Source: CAVRRZ01 sp963723745 (GTDB lineage Bacteria > Actinomycetota > Actinomycetes > Mycobacteriales > Geodermatophilaceae). Taken from it: a DNA stretch of 64,000 nucleotides. Made by a program: the position numbers and the translations under genes. Shown one piece after another: positions 24,490 to 32,576 of this stretch. The stretch lies in assembly GCA_963723745.1 (NCBI GenBank), contig CAVRRZ010000001.1, positions 1 to 64,000 of the forward strand, written 5' to 3'. The notes below the pieces were generated by a model that searched no databases, was not told where the DNA came from, and saw only the letters and a program-made list of their open reading frames with translations. Position 1 is the stretch's first letter, and every line of letters begins with the position of its first letter.

Positions 24490-24779
24490 CGGGCGAGCAC
24501 CTGCTGCCGTCGGGCCAGCAGCGCATCGTCCAGCGCGAGGTCCAGCGCGAGCCAGGAGTCGGCGACGCCGGCGACCGTGCCACCGAGCAGCTCGGTCTCC
24601 GTCGCGACCCCCCGAGCGGCCAGGCCGACGCAGGCGAGGAACGACTCGACCGGCGCCGTCACCGCGCCCAGCTCACCGGCCGGCAGCAGTCGTGCCGCCG
24701 CCTCGGAGCCGAGCATGCTGATCGCGGACAGCCGGGCCGCGAGGTCGTAGACCTCGAGCACGGGAACCTGGACGGACAT
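24486..24779 (-). CDS. Small helical WXG100-type partner protein
   Basis: 97 residues, starting 'MSVQVPVLEVYDLAARLSAI'. All-helical, Ala/Leu-rich, about the length of ESAT-6-like proteins and actinobacterial T7SS target proteins, and upstream of and overlapping the large WXG-like gene. No WXG motif itself, but 'DSWLALDLALDDALLA' gives a similar C-terminal helix with a Trp. Likely to heterodimerise with the N-terminus of its neighbour; inference from size and coupling. Confidence 0.6.
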   Translation of the reverse strand: MSVQVPVLEVYDLAARLSAISMLGSEAAARLLPAGELGAVTAPVESFLACVGLAARGVATETELLGGTVAGVADSWLALDLALDDALLARRQQVLAR

Positions 24780-24821
24780 GGCGCGCAGTCTGACCCGGAC
24801 GAGGCATCGTCCCGTCCGTCC

Positions 24822-24893
24822 GTCCACAGGCCCGCCCGCCTGAGCGGCTCGTTCGTGCACAACGTCCACAGGCGCCGTCCACAGGCGGTGGAC
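24822..24893. promoter_or_regulatory. Cluster of TCCACA sites with a GTCCAC palindrome
   Basis: Within 72 bases 'GTCCACA' occurs three times (24822, 24864, 24877), and the last copy forms the palindrome GTCCAC-aggcg-GTGGAC (24877-24893), followed by 'GGACAA'. These resemble actinobacterial DnaA boxes (TTGTCCACA) though the first bases vary. The cluster lies in the divergent promoter region of the WXG-like pair and the tadG-like gene. Confidence 0.4.
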
Positions 24894-24922
24894 AACGCCC
24901 GGCGACGATCTAGGCTGCTCCG

Positions 24923-25354
24923 ATGCGCCCGGGGCGGAGGTCGGCCGAGGAGGGCTCGACGCTGCCGTTCGTGCTCGTCTGCTGGCTGGTCGCGGCGCTG
25001 ATGGCGTTCGGCGCGATCGCGGCGTCCGACGCCTTCCTCGAGCAGCAGGAGCTGCAGGCGGTCTGCGACGGTGCGGCACTGGCGGCGGCCAACCGTGCCG
25101 ACGAGGGCGTCCTCTACACGGCCGGCGTCGGCAGCGACCTCCCGCTCACCCGGGAGGCCGCCCAGGCCGCGGTCGCCGACCAGCTCGCCGACGCCGGCGC
25201 CCAGCTCGATGCCTGGTCGGCCGAGACCGACGGCGTCGAGGTGTCGGTCCGGTGCACCCGCTCCGTCGAGATCGCGTTCGGCTGGCTGTTCCTCGGCGGC
25301 GAGCCGCTGGAGCGCACCGCCGTCGCCGGCGCGCGGGCACCCACCCGCGGGTGA
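24923..25354 (+). CDS. TadE/TadG-like pseudopilin-assembly protein
   Basis: 143 residues. A charged N-terminus ('RRSAEEGSTLPFVLVCWLVA') with Glu before one membrane helix, then 'QQELQAVCDGAALAAANRA', is the typical 'putative Flp pilus-assembly TadG' N-terminal pattern of secreted actinobacterial proteins. Probably anchored with an extracellular domain. No other tad genes are adjacent, so it is an orphan. A TAGGCT hexamer (24911-24916) ends six bases before the ATG, indicating a leaderless transcript. Followed by a strong terminator. Confidence 0.75.
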   Translation: MRPGRRSAEEGSTLPFVLVCWLVAALMAFGAIAASDAFLEQQELQAVCDGAALAAANRADEGVLYTAGVGSDLPLTREAAQAAVADQLADAGAQLDAWSAETDGVEVSVRCTRSVEIAFGWLFLGGEPLERTAVAGARAPTRG

Positions 25355-25361
25355 GACGCGA

Positions 25362-25392
25362 ACGGCCCCCGACCGGAGGGGTCGGGGGCCGT
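25362..25392. terminator. Bidirectional terminator between tadG-like gene and tRNA-Tyr
   Basis: Perfect 13-bp stem ACGGCCCCCGACC/GGTCGGGGGCCGT with a 5-base loop, lying between the plus-strand tadG-like stop and the 3' end of the minus-strand tRNA-Tyr. Confidence 0.8.
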
Positions 25393-25404
25393 CGCACCCA
25401 GGCG

Positions 25405-25486
25405 TGGCGGGTGAAGGATTCGAACCTTCGTAGGCTAAGCCGACGGATTTACAGTCCGCTCCCATTGGCCACTCGGGCAACCCGCC
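25405..25486 (-). tRNA. tRNA-Tyr (GTA anticodon)
   Basis: 82-nt class II tRNA with long variable arm. Acceptor GGCGGGT pairs with ACCCGCC, anticodon loop CTGTAAA, T arm GGTTCGAATCC. No encoded CCA. Confidence 0.97.
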
Positions 25487-25576
25487 GTGCGGTGGTACGG
25501 GGAGAAGGTTACAAGAAGCACGGACGTCGTCCTCCGGGTATCCCGGACACGTCCCGCAGCCGAGGAGGAAGCGCCC

Positions 25577-26068
25577 ATGGCCGACGCGTCGTTCGACGTC
25601 GTGAGCAAGGTCGACCGCCAGGAGATCGACAACGCCCTCAACCAGGCGGCCAAGGAGCTGTCGCAGCGCTTCGACTTCCGGGGCACCAACGCGAAGATCA
25701 GCTGGGCCGGCGAGACCGGCGTGCTGCTGGAGGCCGACACCGAGGAGCGGGTCACCGCCGCGCTCGACGTCTTCAAGGACAAGCTGGTCAAGCGGAGCAT
25801 CTCCCTCAAGGCGCTCGACGCCGACGAGCCGCAGGCCTCGGGCAAGTCGTACAAGCTCACCGCACGCATCAAGCAGGGCATCGAGTCCGACACGGCGAAG
25901 AAGATCGCCAAGATCATCCGCGACGAGGGGCCGAAGGGCGTCCAGGCGCAGATCCAGGGTGACCAGCTACGGGTGAGCGGCAAGAAGCGCGACGACCTGC
26001 AGGCGGTGCAGCAGCTGCTGCGCGGCAAGGACCTCGACGTCGCCCTGCAGTTCGACAACTACAGATAA
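25577..26068 (+). CDS. yajQ: YajQ-family nucleotide-binding protein
   Basis: 163 residues, the full family length. Recognised by 'ASFDVVSKVDRQEIDNALNQ', 'RFDFRGTNAKISW' and 'RVSGKKRDDLQAVQQLLR'. YajQ proteins bind RNA or cyclic-di-GMP in other bacteria; that activity is not established for actinobacteria. The ATG at 25577 has GAGGAGGAA eight bases upstream, which decides against the longer frame running into the tRNA. Convergent with htpX. Confidence 0.95.
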   Translation: MADASFDVVSKVDRQEIDNALNQAAKELSQRFDFRGTNAKISWAGETGVLLEADTEERVTAALDVFKDKLVKRSISLKALDADEPQASGKSYKLTARIKQGIESDTAKKIAKIIRDEGPKGVQAQIQGDQLRVSGKKRDDLQAVQQLLRGKDLDVALQFDNYR

Positions 26069-26133
26069 CGGGATGGAACGGCCCCCTCGCAGGGGCCCGC
26101 CCCGAGGAACGAGGGGTGGGGGGCGGGGGGTCC
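26069..26133 (-). repeat. Two-tier hairpin element, copy B (between yajQ and htpX)
   Basis: Shares 'GGGATGGAACGGCC' and 'CTCGCAGGGGCCC' with copy A. Inner stem CCCGCCCC pairs with GGGGTGGG, and the outer stem GGCCCCC/GGGGGTCC is imperfect. It ends two bases from the htpX stop, so it should terminate htpX and, from the other side, yajQ. Confidence 0.7.
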
Positions 26134-26135
26134 TT

Positions 26136-27011
26136 CTACTGGCCGAGCTCGCGGGCCATCCCCTGCAGCCGCGCGATGCGCTCGGCCATCGGGGGGTGGC
26201 TGGCGAACATCGCGGCCAGCCCGCCGCCGCGGAACGGGTTGGCGATCATCAGGTGGCTCTGGGTCACCAGCCGGTCGTCCTGAGGCAGCGGGCGGGTCGT
26301 CACGCCGCGCTCGATCTTCGCCAGCGCACTGGCCAGCGCCAGGGGGTCCTTCGAGAGGTAGGCCCCCGTGGCATCGGCCTGGAACTCGCGGCTGCGGCTG
26401 ACCGCCATCTGGACCAGCCCGGCGGCCAGCGGCCCCAGGAAGACCAGCAGCAGGCTGCCCAGTGCGTTGCCGCCGCCGCGGTCGTCCTCCGCGCGGCCGC
26501 CGAAGAGCGAGGCGAACATCGCCATGTGCGCCAGGTAGGTGATCACCGTGGCCATGGCCCCGGCGACCGAGCTGATCAGGATGTCGCGGTTGTACACGTG
26601 GGCGAGTTCGTGCGCCAGCACGGCTCGCAGCTCGCGGCGGTCCAGCATCTCGAGCAACCCCTGGGTGACGCACACGGCCGCCTTGCGCGGGTTCCGGCCG
26701 GTGGCGAAGGCGTTGGGCTGGTCGGTCGGGCTCACGTAGAGCCGCGGCATCGGCTGGCGGGCCTCGGTGGCCAGCTCGCGCACGATCGCGTAGTACGTGG
26801 GCGCCTGGGTCTCGGTGACCGGGAAGGCCCGCATCGCCCGAAGCGCCAGCTTGTCGGAGTTGAAGTAGGCATAGCCGTTGACCGCCAGGGCGATCAGCAG
26901 GGCGATGAACAGCCCGCTGCGACCACCGATGAGCTGGCCGGCGAGGAGGATGAGCCCGCCCATCGTCCCCAGGAGGACGGCGGTCTTGAGTCCGTTGCTC
27001 CAGCGCTGCAC
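26136..27011 (-). CDS. htpX: Membrane zinc metalloprotease HtpX
   Basis: M48 protease for membrane-protein quality control, 291 residues. Two N-terminal membrane helices (about 10-28 and 33-50), zinc motif HELAH (134-138), two more hydrophobic segments (about 150-215) and the third-ligand region 'SREFQADATGAYLS'. Start GTG 27011 ('VQRWSNGLKTAVLL') aligns with the family start. Divergent from korA. Confidence 0.95.
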   Translation of the reverse strand: MQRWSNGLKTAVLLGTMGGLILLAGQLIGGRSGLFIALLIALAVNGYAYFNSDKLALRAMRAFPVTETQAPTYYAIVRELATEARQPMPRLYVSPTDQPNAFATGRNPRKAAVCVTQGLLEMLDRRELRAVLAHELAHVYNRDILISSVAGAMATVITYLAHMAMFASLFGGRAEDDRGGGNALGSLLLVFLGPLAAGLVQMAVSRSREFQADATGAYLSKDPLALASALAKIERGVTTRPLPQDDRLVTQSHLMIANPFRGGGLAAMFASHPPMAERIARLQGMARELGQ

Positions 27012-27172
27012 GGTCGGTCCAACGCCGTCCGGCGGGACGCCGTTCCCGGGTAGAAGGTCCCGCCGGGCGGAACAGTGCGCACGAACGAGCGGTTAGCCAG
27101 GAGAAGGTGTCCCGGGCCACAGACCGTGGCGGTCATACCAAAGTAATCTCGGTCGGTGGAGGTCGATCACCC

Positions 27173-29155
27173 ATGACGAGCAGCACCCCGTCCACGACGG
27201 CGGATCCGACCCATGGCTCCGCGCCCTCGGCGCCCGGCGGCCTGGTGAAGAGCGTGGTCGAACTCGACCGCGTCGTCATCCGGCTGGCCGGTGACTCCGG
27301 CGACGGCATGCAGCTGACGGGCAACCGGTTCACCAGTGAGACGGCGTCCTTCGGCAACGACCTCTCCACGCTGCCGAACTTCCCCGCGGAGATCCGGGCG
27401 CCGACGGGCACCCTGCCGGGCGTCAGCTCCTTCCAGCTGCACTTCGCCGACCACGACATCATGACGCCGGGCGACGCCCCGGACGTCCTGGTGGCGATGA
27501 ACCCGGCCGCGCTCAAGGCCAACCTCGCCGACCTGCCCGGCGGCGGTCTGCTGATCCTGGACTCCGACGAGTTCAGTCCCCGCAACCTCGCCAAGGTCGG
27601 CTACGCCACGAACCCGATCGAGGACGGCTCGCTCGAGGGCTGGCAGGTGGTCAGCGTGCCGCTGACCAGCATGACCCTCGACGCGCTCGCCGACTCGGGC
27701 CTGGGCAAGAAGGAGGCCGAGCGGAGCAAGAACATGTTCACGCTCGGGCTGCTCTCGTGGATGTACCACCGGCCCACCGAGGGCACCGTGCGCTTCCTGG
27801 AACGCCAGTTCCGCCGCAGGCCCGAGATCGCCGCGGCCAACATCGCGGCGTTCCGCGCCGGCTACAACTACGGCGAGACGACCGAGGCGTTCGCGGTCAG
27901 CTACGAGATCAAGCCCGCGCCGATGCCGCCGGGCCGCTACCGCAACATCTCCGGCAACCAGGCGCTGGCCTTCGGCCTCGTCGCGGCCGGGCGGCGGTCG
28001 GGGCTGCCGGTCTTCCTCGGCGCCTACCCGATCACGCCGGCCTCGGACATCCTCCACGAGCTGTCCAAGCACAAGGCCTTCGGCGTCCGCACCTTCCAGG
28101 CCGAGGACGAGATCGCCGGCATCGGCGCGGCGCTGGGCGCCTCGTTCGGCGGTGCGCTGGGCATCACGACGACGTCCGGACCGGGCATCTCGCTGAAGTC
28201 CGAGACGATCGGCCTCGCGGTGATGACCGAGCTGCCGCTGGTCGTCGTCGACGTCCAGCGCGGCGGCCCCTCCACGGGTCTGCCGACCAAGACCGAGCAG
28301 TCGGACCTGCTCCAGGCCATGTTCGGGCGCAACGGCGAGGCGCCCGTGCCGATCATCGCGCCCCGCTCCCCCGGCGACTGCTTCGACGCGACGCTCGAGG
28401 CGGCGCGGATCGCGCTGAAGTACCGGACGCCGGTCCTGCTGCTCTCCGACGGGTACCTGGCCAACGGCGCCGAGCCGTGGGCGATCCCGGACGTCGACAG
28501 CCTTCCCGACCTGACCGGCGACGTGAACTTCACGACGGCGCCGAACGGGTCGGCCGCCGACGGCGAGGAGGGGGTGTTCCTGCCCTACCTGCGCGACCCG
28601 GAGACCCTGGCCCGCCCCTGGGCGATCCCCGGCACGGCCGGTCTGCAGCACCGCATCGGCGGGCTGGAGAAGGCCGACCGGACCGGCAACATCTCCTACG
28701 ACCCGGCCAACCACGACTTCATGACCCGCACCCGGCAGGCCAAGGTCGACGGCATCGCCGCCGACATCCCGCCGACCGACGTGGACGACCCGGACGGGAA
28801 CGCACGGGTGGCCGTCATCGGCTGGGGGTCCACCTACGGTCCGATCGGGGCCGCGTGCCGGCGGATCCGCCGCTCGGGCCGCTCGGTCGCCCAGATCCAC
28901 CTGCGGCACCTCAACCCGTTCCCGGCCGACCTCGGCGACGTGCTGCGCCGCTACGACCGGGTGATCTGCCCCGAGATGAACCTCGGCCAGCTGAGCCTGC
29001 TGCTGCGGGGCAGGTATCTCGTCGACGTCGAGAGCCACACCCAGGTGCGCGGGCTGCCCTTCCGGGCCGCCGAGCTCGCCGGGGTGCTGCAGAACGCGAT
29101 CGACTCGACCACCGGCGCCCCGCTGGGCGCCGACGCCACGGGAGGCGCGGAATGA
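27173..29155 (+). CDS. korA: 2-oxoglutarate:ferredoxin oxidoreductase, alpha/gamma fused subunit
   Basis: 660 residues. An N-terminal gamma domain (about 20-210, 'RLAGDSGDGMQLTGNRFTSE') is fused to an alpha pyrimidine-binding domain (about 250-640, 'GNQALAFGLVAAGRRSGLPV', 'GAYPITPASDILHELSKH', 'TTSGPGISLKSETIGLAVM'), as in aerobic actinobacterial KorA. With KorB it oxidises 2-oxoglutarate with CoA to succinyl-CoA, CO2 and reduced ferredoxin, without an E1-E2-E3 complex. ATG 27173 is preceded by GGAGG; a TAATCT -10-like box is nearby. Stop overlaps korB (ATGA). Confidence 0.95.
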   Translation: MTSSTPSTTADPTHGSAPSAPGGLVKSVVELDRVVIRLAGDSGDGMQLTGNRFTSETASFGNDLSTLPNFPAEIRAPTGTLPGVSSFQLHFADHDIMTPGDAPDVLVAMNPAALKANLADLPGGGLLILDSDEFSPRNLAKVGYATNPIEDGSLEGWQVVSVPLTSMTLDALADSGLGKKEAERSKNMFTLGLLSWMYHRPTEGTVRFLERQFRRRPEIAAANIAAFRAGYNYGETTEAFAVSYEIKPAPMPPGRYRNISGNQALAFGLVAAGRRSGLPVFLGAYPITPASDILHELSKHKAFGVRTFQAEDEIAGIGAALGASFGGALGITTTSGPGISLKSETIGLAVMTELPLVVVDVQRGGPSTGLPTKTEQSDLLQAMFGRNGEAPVPIIAPRSPGDCFDATLEAARIALKYRTPVLLLSDGYLANGAEPWAIPDVDSLPDLTGDVNFTTAPNGSAADGEEGVFLPYLRDPETLARPWAIPGTAGLQHRIGGLEKADRTGNISYDPANHDFMTRTRQAKVDGIAADIPPTDVDDPDGNARVAVIGWGSTYGPIGAACRRIRRSGRSVAQIHLRHLNPFPADLGDVLRRYDRVICPEMNLGQLSLLLRGRYLVDVESHTQVRGLPFRAAELAGVLQNAIDSTTGAPLGADATGGAE

Positions 29156-30237
29156 GCACCACCGAGCACGTGCACGACCTGGGCATGCCTGGGGATCCGA
29201 TCGCGGCCGCGACGTCCGTCGGCGACAAGCTGACCGACCTCAAGGCCAAGGACCTCAAGACCGACCAGGAGGTGCGCTGGTGCCCCGGCTGCGGTGACTA
29301 CGTCATCCTCAACGCCGTCCAGAGCTTCCTGCCGAGCCTCGGCATCGCGCGCGAGGACATGGTGATCGTGTCCGGGATCGGCTGCTCCTCGCGGTTCCCG
29401 TACTACATGAACACCTACGGGATGCACTCGATCCACGGCCGCGCCCCCGCCATCGCCACCGGCCTGGCCGCCGCCCGGCCGGACCTGTCGGTCTGGGTGG
29501 TCACCGGCGACGGCGACGCGCTGTCGATCGGCGGCAACCACCTGATCCACACGCTGCGACGCAACGTGAACCTGACGATCCTGCTGTTCAACAACCGGAT
29601 CTACGGGCTCACCAAGGGCCAGTACTCGCCGACATCCGAGGTCGGCAAGGTCACCAAGTCCACTCCGATGGGCTCGCTGGACCACCCGTTCAACCCGGTG
29701 TCCCTGGCCCTCGGCGCCGACGCCACCTTCGTCGGGCGGGCCATGGACTCCGACCGCAAGGGCCTCACCGACGTGCTGCGGCAGGCCGCCGAGCACGAGG
29801 GCACCGCCCTCGTGGAGATCTACCAGAACTGCAACATCTTCAACGACGGCGCGTTCGAGCTGCTCAAGGACCCGACCACCGGCACGCAGTGGTCCATCCC
29901 GCTGGTGCACGGAAAGCCGCTGGTCTTCGGGGCCGAGGGCGGCTCGTGCGTCGTCCGCGACGAGTTCGGCGGGCTGCGGATCGCCGAGACCAACCAGGTC
30001 GAGGCCGACGACATCGTCGTCCACGACGCGCACCGCGAGGACCCGTCGTACGCGTTCGCGCTGTCCCGGCTCTCCAGCCAGGACCTGCGCTACACCCCCA
30101 TGGGCGTGTTCCGCTCGGTGCGGAAGCCGACCTACGACGCGATGATGGCCGAGCAGCTCGACACCGCCCGCGCCGAGGCCCCCGCCGACCTCGACGCGCT
30201 CCTCGCCGGCAGCGACACCTGGGAGGTCAGCGCCTGA
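29152..30237 (+). CDS. korB: 2-oxoglutarate:ferredoxin oxidoreductase, beta subunit
   Basis: 361 residues; binds thiamine diphosphate and one [4Fe-4S] cluster. Cluster ligands include Cys44 and Cys47 in CPGCG and Cys78 in 'GIGCSSRF'; the TPP motif is GDGDA (119-123) through 'NNRIYGLTKGQYSPTS'. Overlaps korA by four bases and is followed by a hairpin terminator. KorAB would feed low-potential electrons toward menaquinone metabolism or complex I through ferredoxin. Confidence 0.95.
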   Translation: MSTTEHVHDLGMPGDPIAAATSVGDKLTDLKAKDLKTDQEVRWCPGCGDYVILNAVQSFLPSLGIAREDMVIVSGIGCSSRFPYYMNTYGMHSIHGRAPAIATGLAAARPDLSVWVVTGDGDALSIGGNHLIHTLRRNVNLTILLFNNRIYGLTKGQYSPTSEVGKVTKSTPMGSLDHPFNPVSLALGADATFVGRAMDSDRKGLTDVLRQAAEHEGTALVEIYQNCNIFNDGAFELLKDPTTGTQWSIPLVHGKPLVFGAEGGSCVVRDEFGGLRIAETNQVEADDIVVHDAHREDPSYAFALSRLSSQDLRYTPMGVFRSVRKPTYDAMMAEQLDTARAEAPADLDALLAGSDTWEVSA

Positions 30238-30250
30238 GCGGAGCAGGGGA

Positions 30251-30267
30251 GACGCGGGAACCGCGTC
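30251..30267. terminator. Short hairpin between korB and the sugar dehydrogenase gene
   Basis: Perfect 7-bp stem GACGCGG/CCGCGTC with loop GAA, in the 34-base gap between convergent stops. Suitable for both directions, though short. Confidence 0.55.
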
Positions 30268-30271
30268 CCAC

Positions 30272-31465
30272 CTACTCCGGGGTGACCCTCAGCAGGCTGT
30301 CGTCGCCGCCGTTGTCGGTGGTGAGGTAGAGGGCTCCGTCACTGCCCTGGCGGACGGCGCGGATCCGACCGTGCTCCCCGTCGAGCTCGGGGATCCGGAA
30401 CTGCTCGACGAGGCCGCCCTCGGCGTCGAGGCGCAGCGCGAGCACGCCTTGGCCGCGCAGCAACCCGAGCAGCAGCAGGCCGTCGTAGTCGCCCCACTCG
30501 GCGCCGTCGAGGAAGGTTCCGCCGCTGGGGGCGATCGTCGGCTCACCCGACGACCACACGGCGGGCACCGCGTCCGCGAGCCCGGTGTCGGTCATCGGCA
30601 CGCTCTCGTCGTAGCCGCCGCGGTCGCCGTCTGGGGCGGGGTCCCAGCCGTAGTTGGCGCCGGGGCGGAGCAGGTTCACCTCGTCGTCGCGGTCGGGTCC
30701 GTGCTCGACGGAGAACACCTGCTCGGTGCCCGGCCGCACGGCCAGGCCCTGCACGTTGCGGTGCCCGTAGGACCAGATCCGCCGGGTGCCGGCGTCGTCG
30801 GACTCGGCGAAGGGGTTGTCGGGCAGGCCGTCGCCCGTGGCCGGATCGACCCGCAGCACCTTCCCGGCCTGGCTGGTCAGGTCTTGCGGGGCCTGGCCCA
30901 CGGCGGTGTCACCGGTGCCGATCAGCAGGGCGCCGTCGGGCCCGAAGGCCAGCCGGCAGCCGCTGTGCCGGCCGCTGTCGCCGTTGACCGGGATACCGGG
31001 CACCAGCGGGTCGTCGACCCGGGTGGCCGTCGTCCAGTCCGGCGCCATGGTCCAGGCGATGAGCTGGATCTCCCGGCTCCCGCCCTCCTCGACCCCCTGG
31101 CAGGTGTAGAAGCGCCGGCTGTCGGAGAAGCCGGGATCCAGGGCCAGGCCCATGAGGCCGGTCTCCCCGTCGGCGAAGAGGTCGCCGAAGTCGGCGGCCA
31201 CCTCGAGCGATCCGCCACCGGACCGGACGGCGGTGAGGCCGCCGCCGCGCTCGTCGACGAGCAGCGTGCCGTCGGGCGCCTGGACGACGTCCCACGGATG
31301 GTCGAGGCCGTCGGCCAGCACGTCCACCTGCAGCGACGGCGCCTCGACCGGCGCAGTGGTGGGGGGCGGGGAGCTGCCGCCCTCGGGCCGGGACGGGTCG
31401 TCGGCCCCGCAGGCGGCGATCAGCCCGAGGACGAGAGCAGCGGGCAGCAGGCGGGGGAAGACCAT
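30272..31465 (-). CDS. PQQ-dependent sugar dehydrogenase-like lipoprotein (GDH-B/sorbosone dehydrogenase family)
   Basis: 397 residues, exported. Signal peptide ends at lipobox LIAAC; a Pro/Ser/Thr linker then leads to a six-bladed beta-propeller with 'GLDHPWDVVQAPDGTLLVDE', 'GLMGLALDPGF', 'YTCQGVEE' and 'WSYGHRNVQGLAVRPG' (the His of this last motif is the usual catalytic region). Oxidation of an aldose by PQQ is the family activity; substrate unknown, and no PQQ biosynthesis gene is visible. ATG 31465 is chosen because it starts the signal peptide. Convergent with korB. Confidence 0.88.
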   Translation of the reverse strand: MVFPRLLPAALVLGLIAACGADDPSRPEGGSSPPPTTAPVEAPSLQVDVLADGLDHPWDVVQAPDGTLLVDERGGGLTAVRSGGGSLEVAADFGDLFADGETGLMGLALDPGFSDSRRFYTCQGVEEGGSREIQLIAWTMAPDWTTATRVDDPLVPGIPVNGDSGRHSGCRLAFGPDGALLIGTGDTAVGQAPQDLTSQAGKVLRVDPATGDGLPDNPFAESDDAGTRRIWSYGHRNVQGLAVRPGTEQVFSVEHGPDRDDEVNLLRPGANYGWDPAPDGDRGGYDESVPMTDTGLADAVPAVWSSGEPTIAPSGGTFLDGAEWGDYDGLLLLGLLRGQGVLALRLDAEGGLVEQFRIPELDGEHGRIRAVRQGSDGALYLTTDNGGDDSLLRVTPE

Positions 31466-31520
31466 GACCCCAGCATCCCGGCGGGGCGCTGCTCGCGCCG
31501 CCGTCGTGGCGGAACCGTGA

Positions 31521-32576
31521 TCAGCTGCTGCGGGTGACCACGTAGTCGCAGAGCGCCGACAGCGCGTCCCGGACGTCGCCGGCGGGCACGTCGGACAACC
31601 GTGCCCGGGCACGGTCGGCGTAGGCCCGGAGCACCTCGTCGGCGCGGGCCAGCCCGGCCGATCCGCGCAGCAGGGCCAGCGCCTCGGCGTGCTCGTCGTC
31701 GTCGGTGACCGGCCGGGAGACCAGCTCGCGCAGCCGCGCCTCGGCCGGGTCGTCGCCGGCGAGGACGAACAGCACGGGCAGGGTGGCGATGCCCTCGCGC
31801 AGGTCGGTGCCCGGCGCCTTCCCCGACGTGCCGGCCTCGCTCACGATGTCGAGCAGGTCGTCGGAGATCTGGAAGGCGACCCCGACCTCCTCGCCGAAGG
31901 CGGTCAGCGCGGCCACGAGGTCGTCGCCGACCCCGGCGAAGGACGCGCCGAACCGGGCCGAGGTGGCCACGAGCGAGCCGGTCTTGTCGGCGAGCACCTG
32001 GAGGTAGTGGTCGATCGGGTCATCACCAGGGACCGGACCGACGGTCTCGCGGATCTGGCCGGTCACCAAGCGCTCGAACGTGCGCGCCTGGATGCGGACG
32101 GCGTCCGGGCCCAGATCGGCCAGCAGGTCCGACGCGCGGGCGAAGAGCAGGTCGCCGGTGAGGATGGCGACGCTGTTGGTCCACCGGCTGTTGGCGCTCG
32201 GCGCCCCCCGGCGGACGGCGGCCTCGTCCATGACGTCGTCGTGGTAGAGCGTGGCCAGGTGCGTCAGCTCGCACACGACGGCAGCGCGCACCACCTCGTC
32301 CGACGTCGGGTCGCCCAGTTGGGCGGCGAGCAGCGTCAGCATCGGCCGGAACCGCTTGCCACCGGCCGACATGAGGTGGCCGGCGGCCTCGCGGACGAAC
32401 GGGTGCTCGCTGCCGACCGACTCCGTGAGGGCGGCCTCGACGCGGGCGAGCCCCTCGGCGAGGGACTCGCCCAGGGGACCGTCCGGCAGCCAGGGGCCGA
32501 TCGTCGACGCCGGGGTGGCGCCCCGGCGCCAGACGTCGGGTGGGCTGTCGCCGACAGCGGCGCGGGCTCCGGTCAT
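31521..32576 (-). CDS. Polyprenyl diphosphate synthase
   Basis: 351 residues, trans-isoprenyl diphosphate synthase. Both Asp-rich motifs are intact: DDVMD (113-117, first) and DDLLD (239-243, second), plus 'GGKRFRPML'. Makes the long prenyl tail for menaquinone, fitting its place after nuoN and near the men genes. In M. tuberculosis the equivalent grcC1 sits between menJ and htpX. ATG 32576 overlaps the nuoN stop (TGATG). Confidence 0.92.
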   Translation of the reverse strand: MTGARAAVGDSPPDVWRRGATPASTIGPWLPDGPLGESLAEGLARVEAALTESVGSEHPFVREAAGHLMSAGGKRFRPMLTLLAAQLGDPTSDEVVRAAVVCELTHLATLYHDDVMDEAAVRRGAPSANSRWTNSVAILTGDLLFARASDLLADLGPDAVRIQARTFERLVTGQIRETVGPVPGDDPIDHYLQVLADKTGSLVATSARFGASFAGVGDDLVAALTAFGEEVGVAFQISDDLLDIVSEAGTSGKAPGTDLREGIATLPVLFVLAGDDPAEARLRELVSRPVTDDDEHAEALALLRGSAGLARADEVLRAYADRARARLSDVPAGDVRDALSALCDYVVTRSS

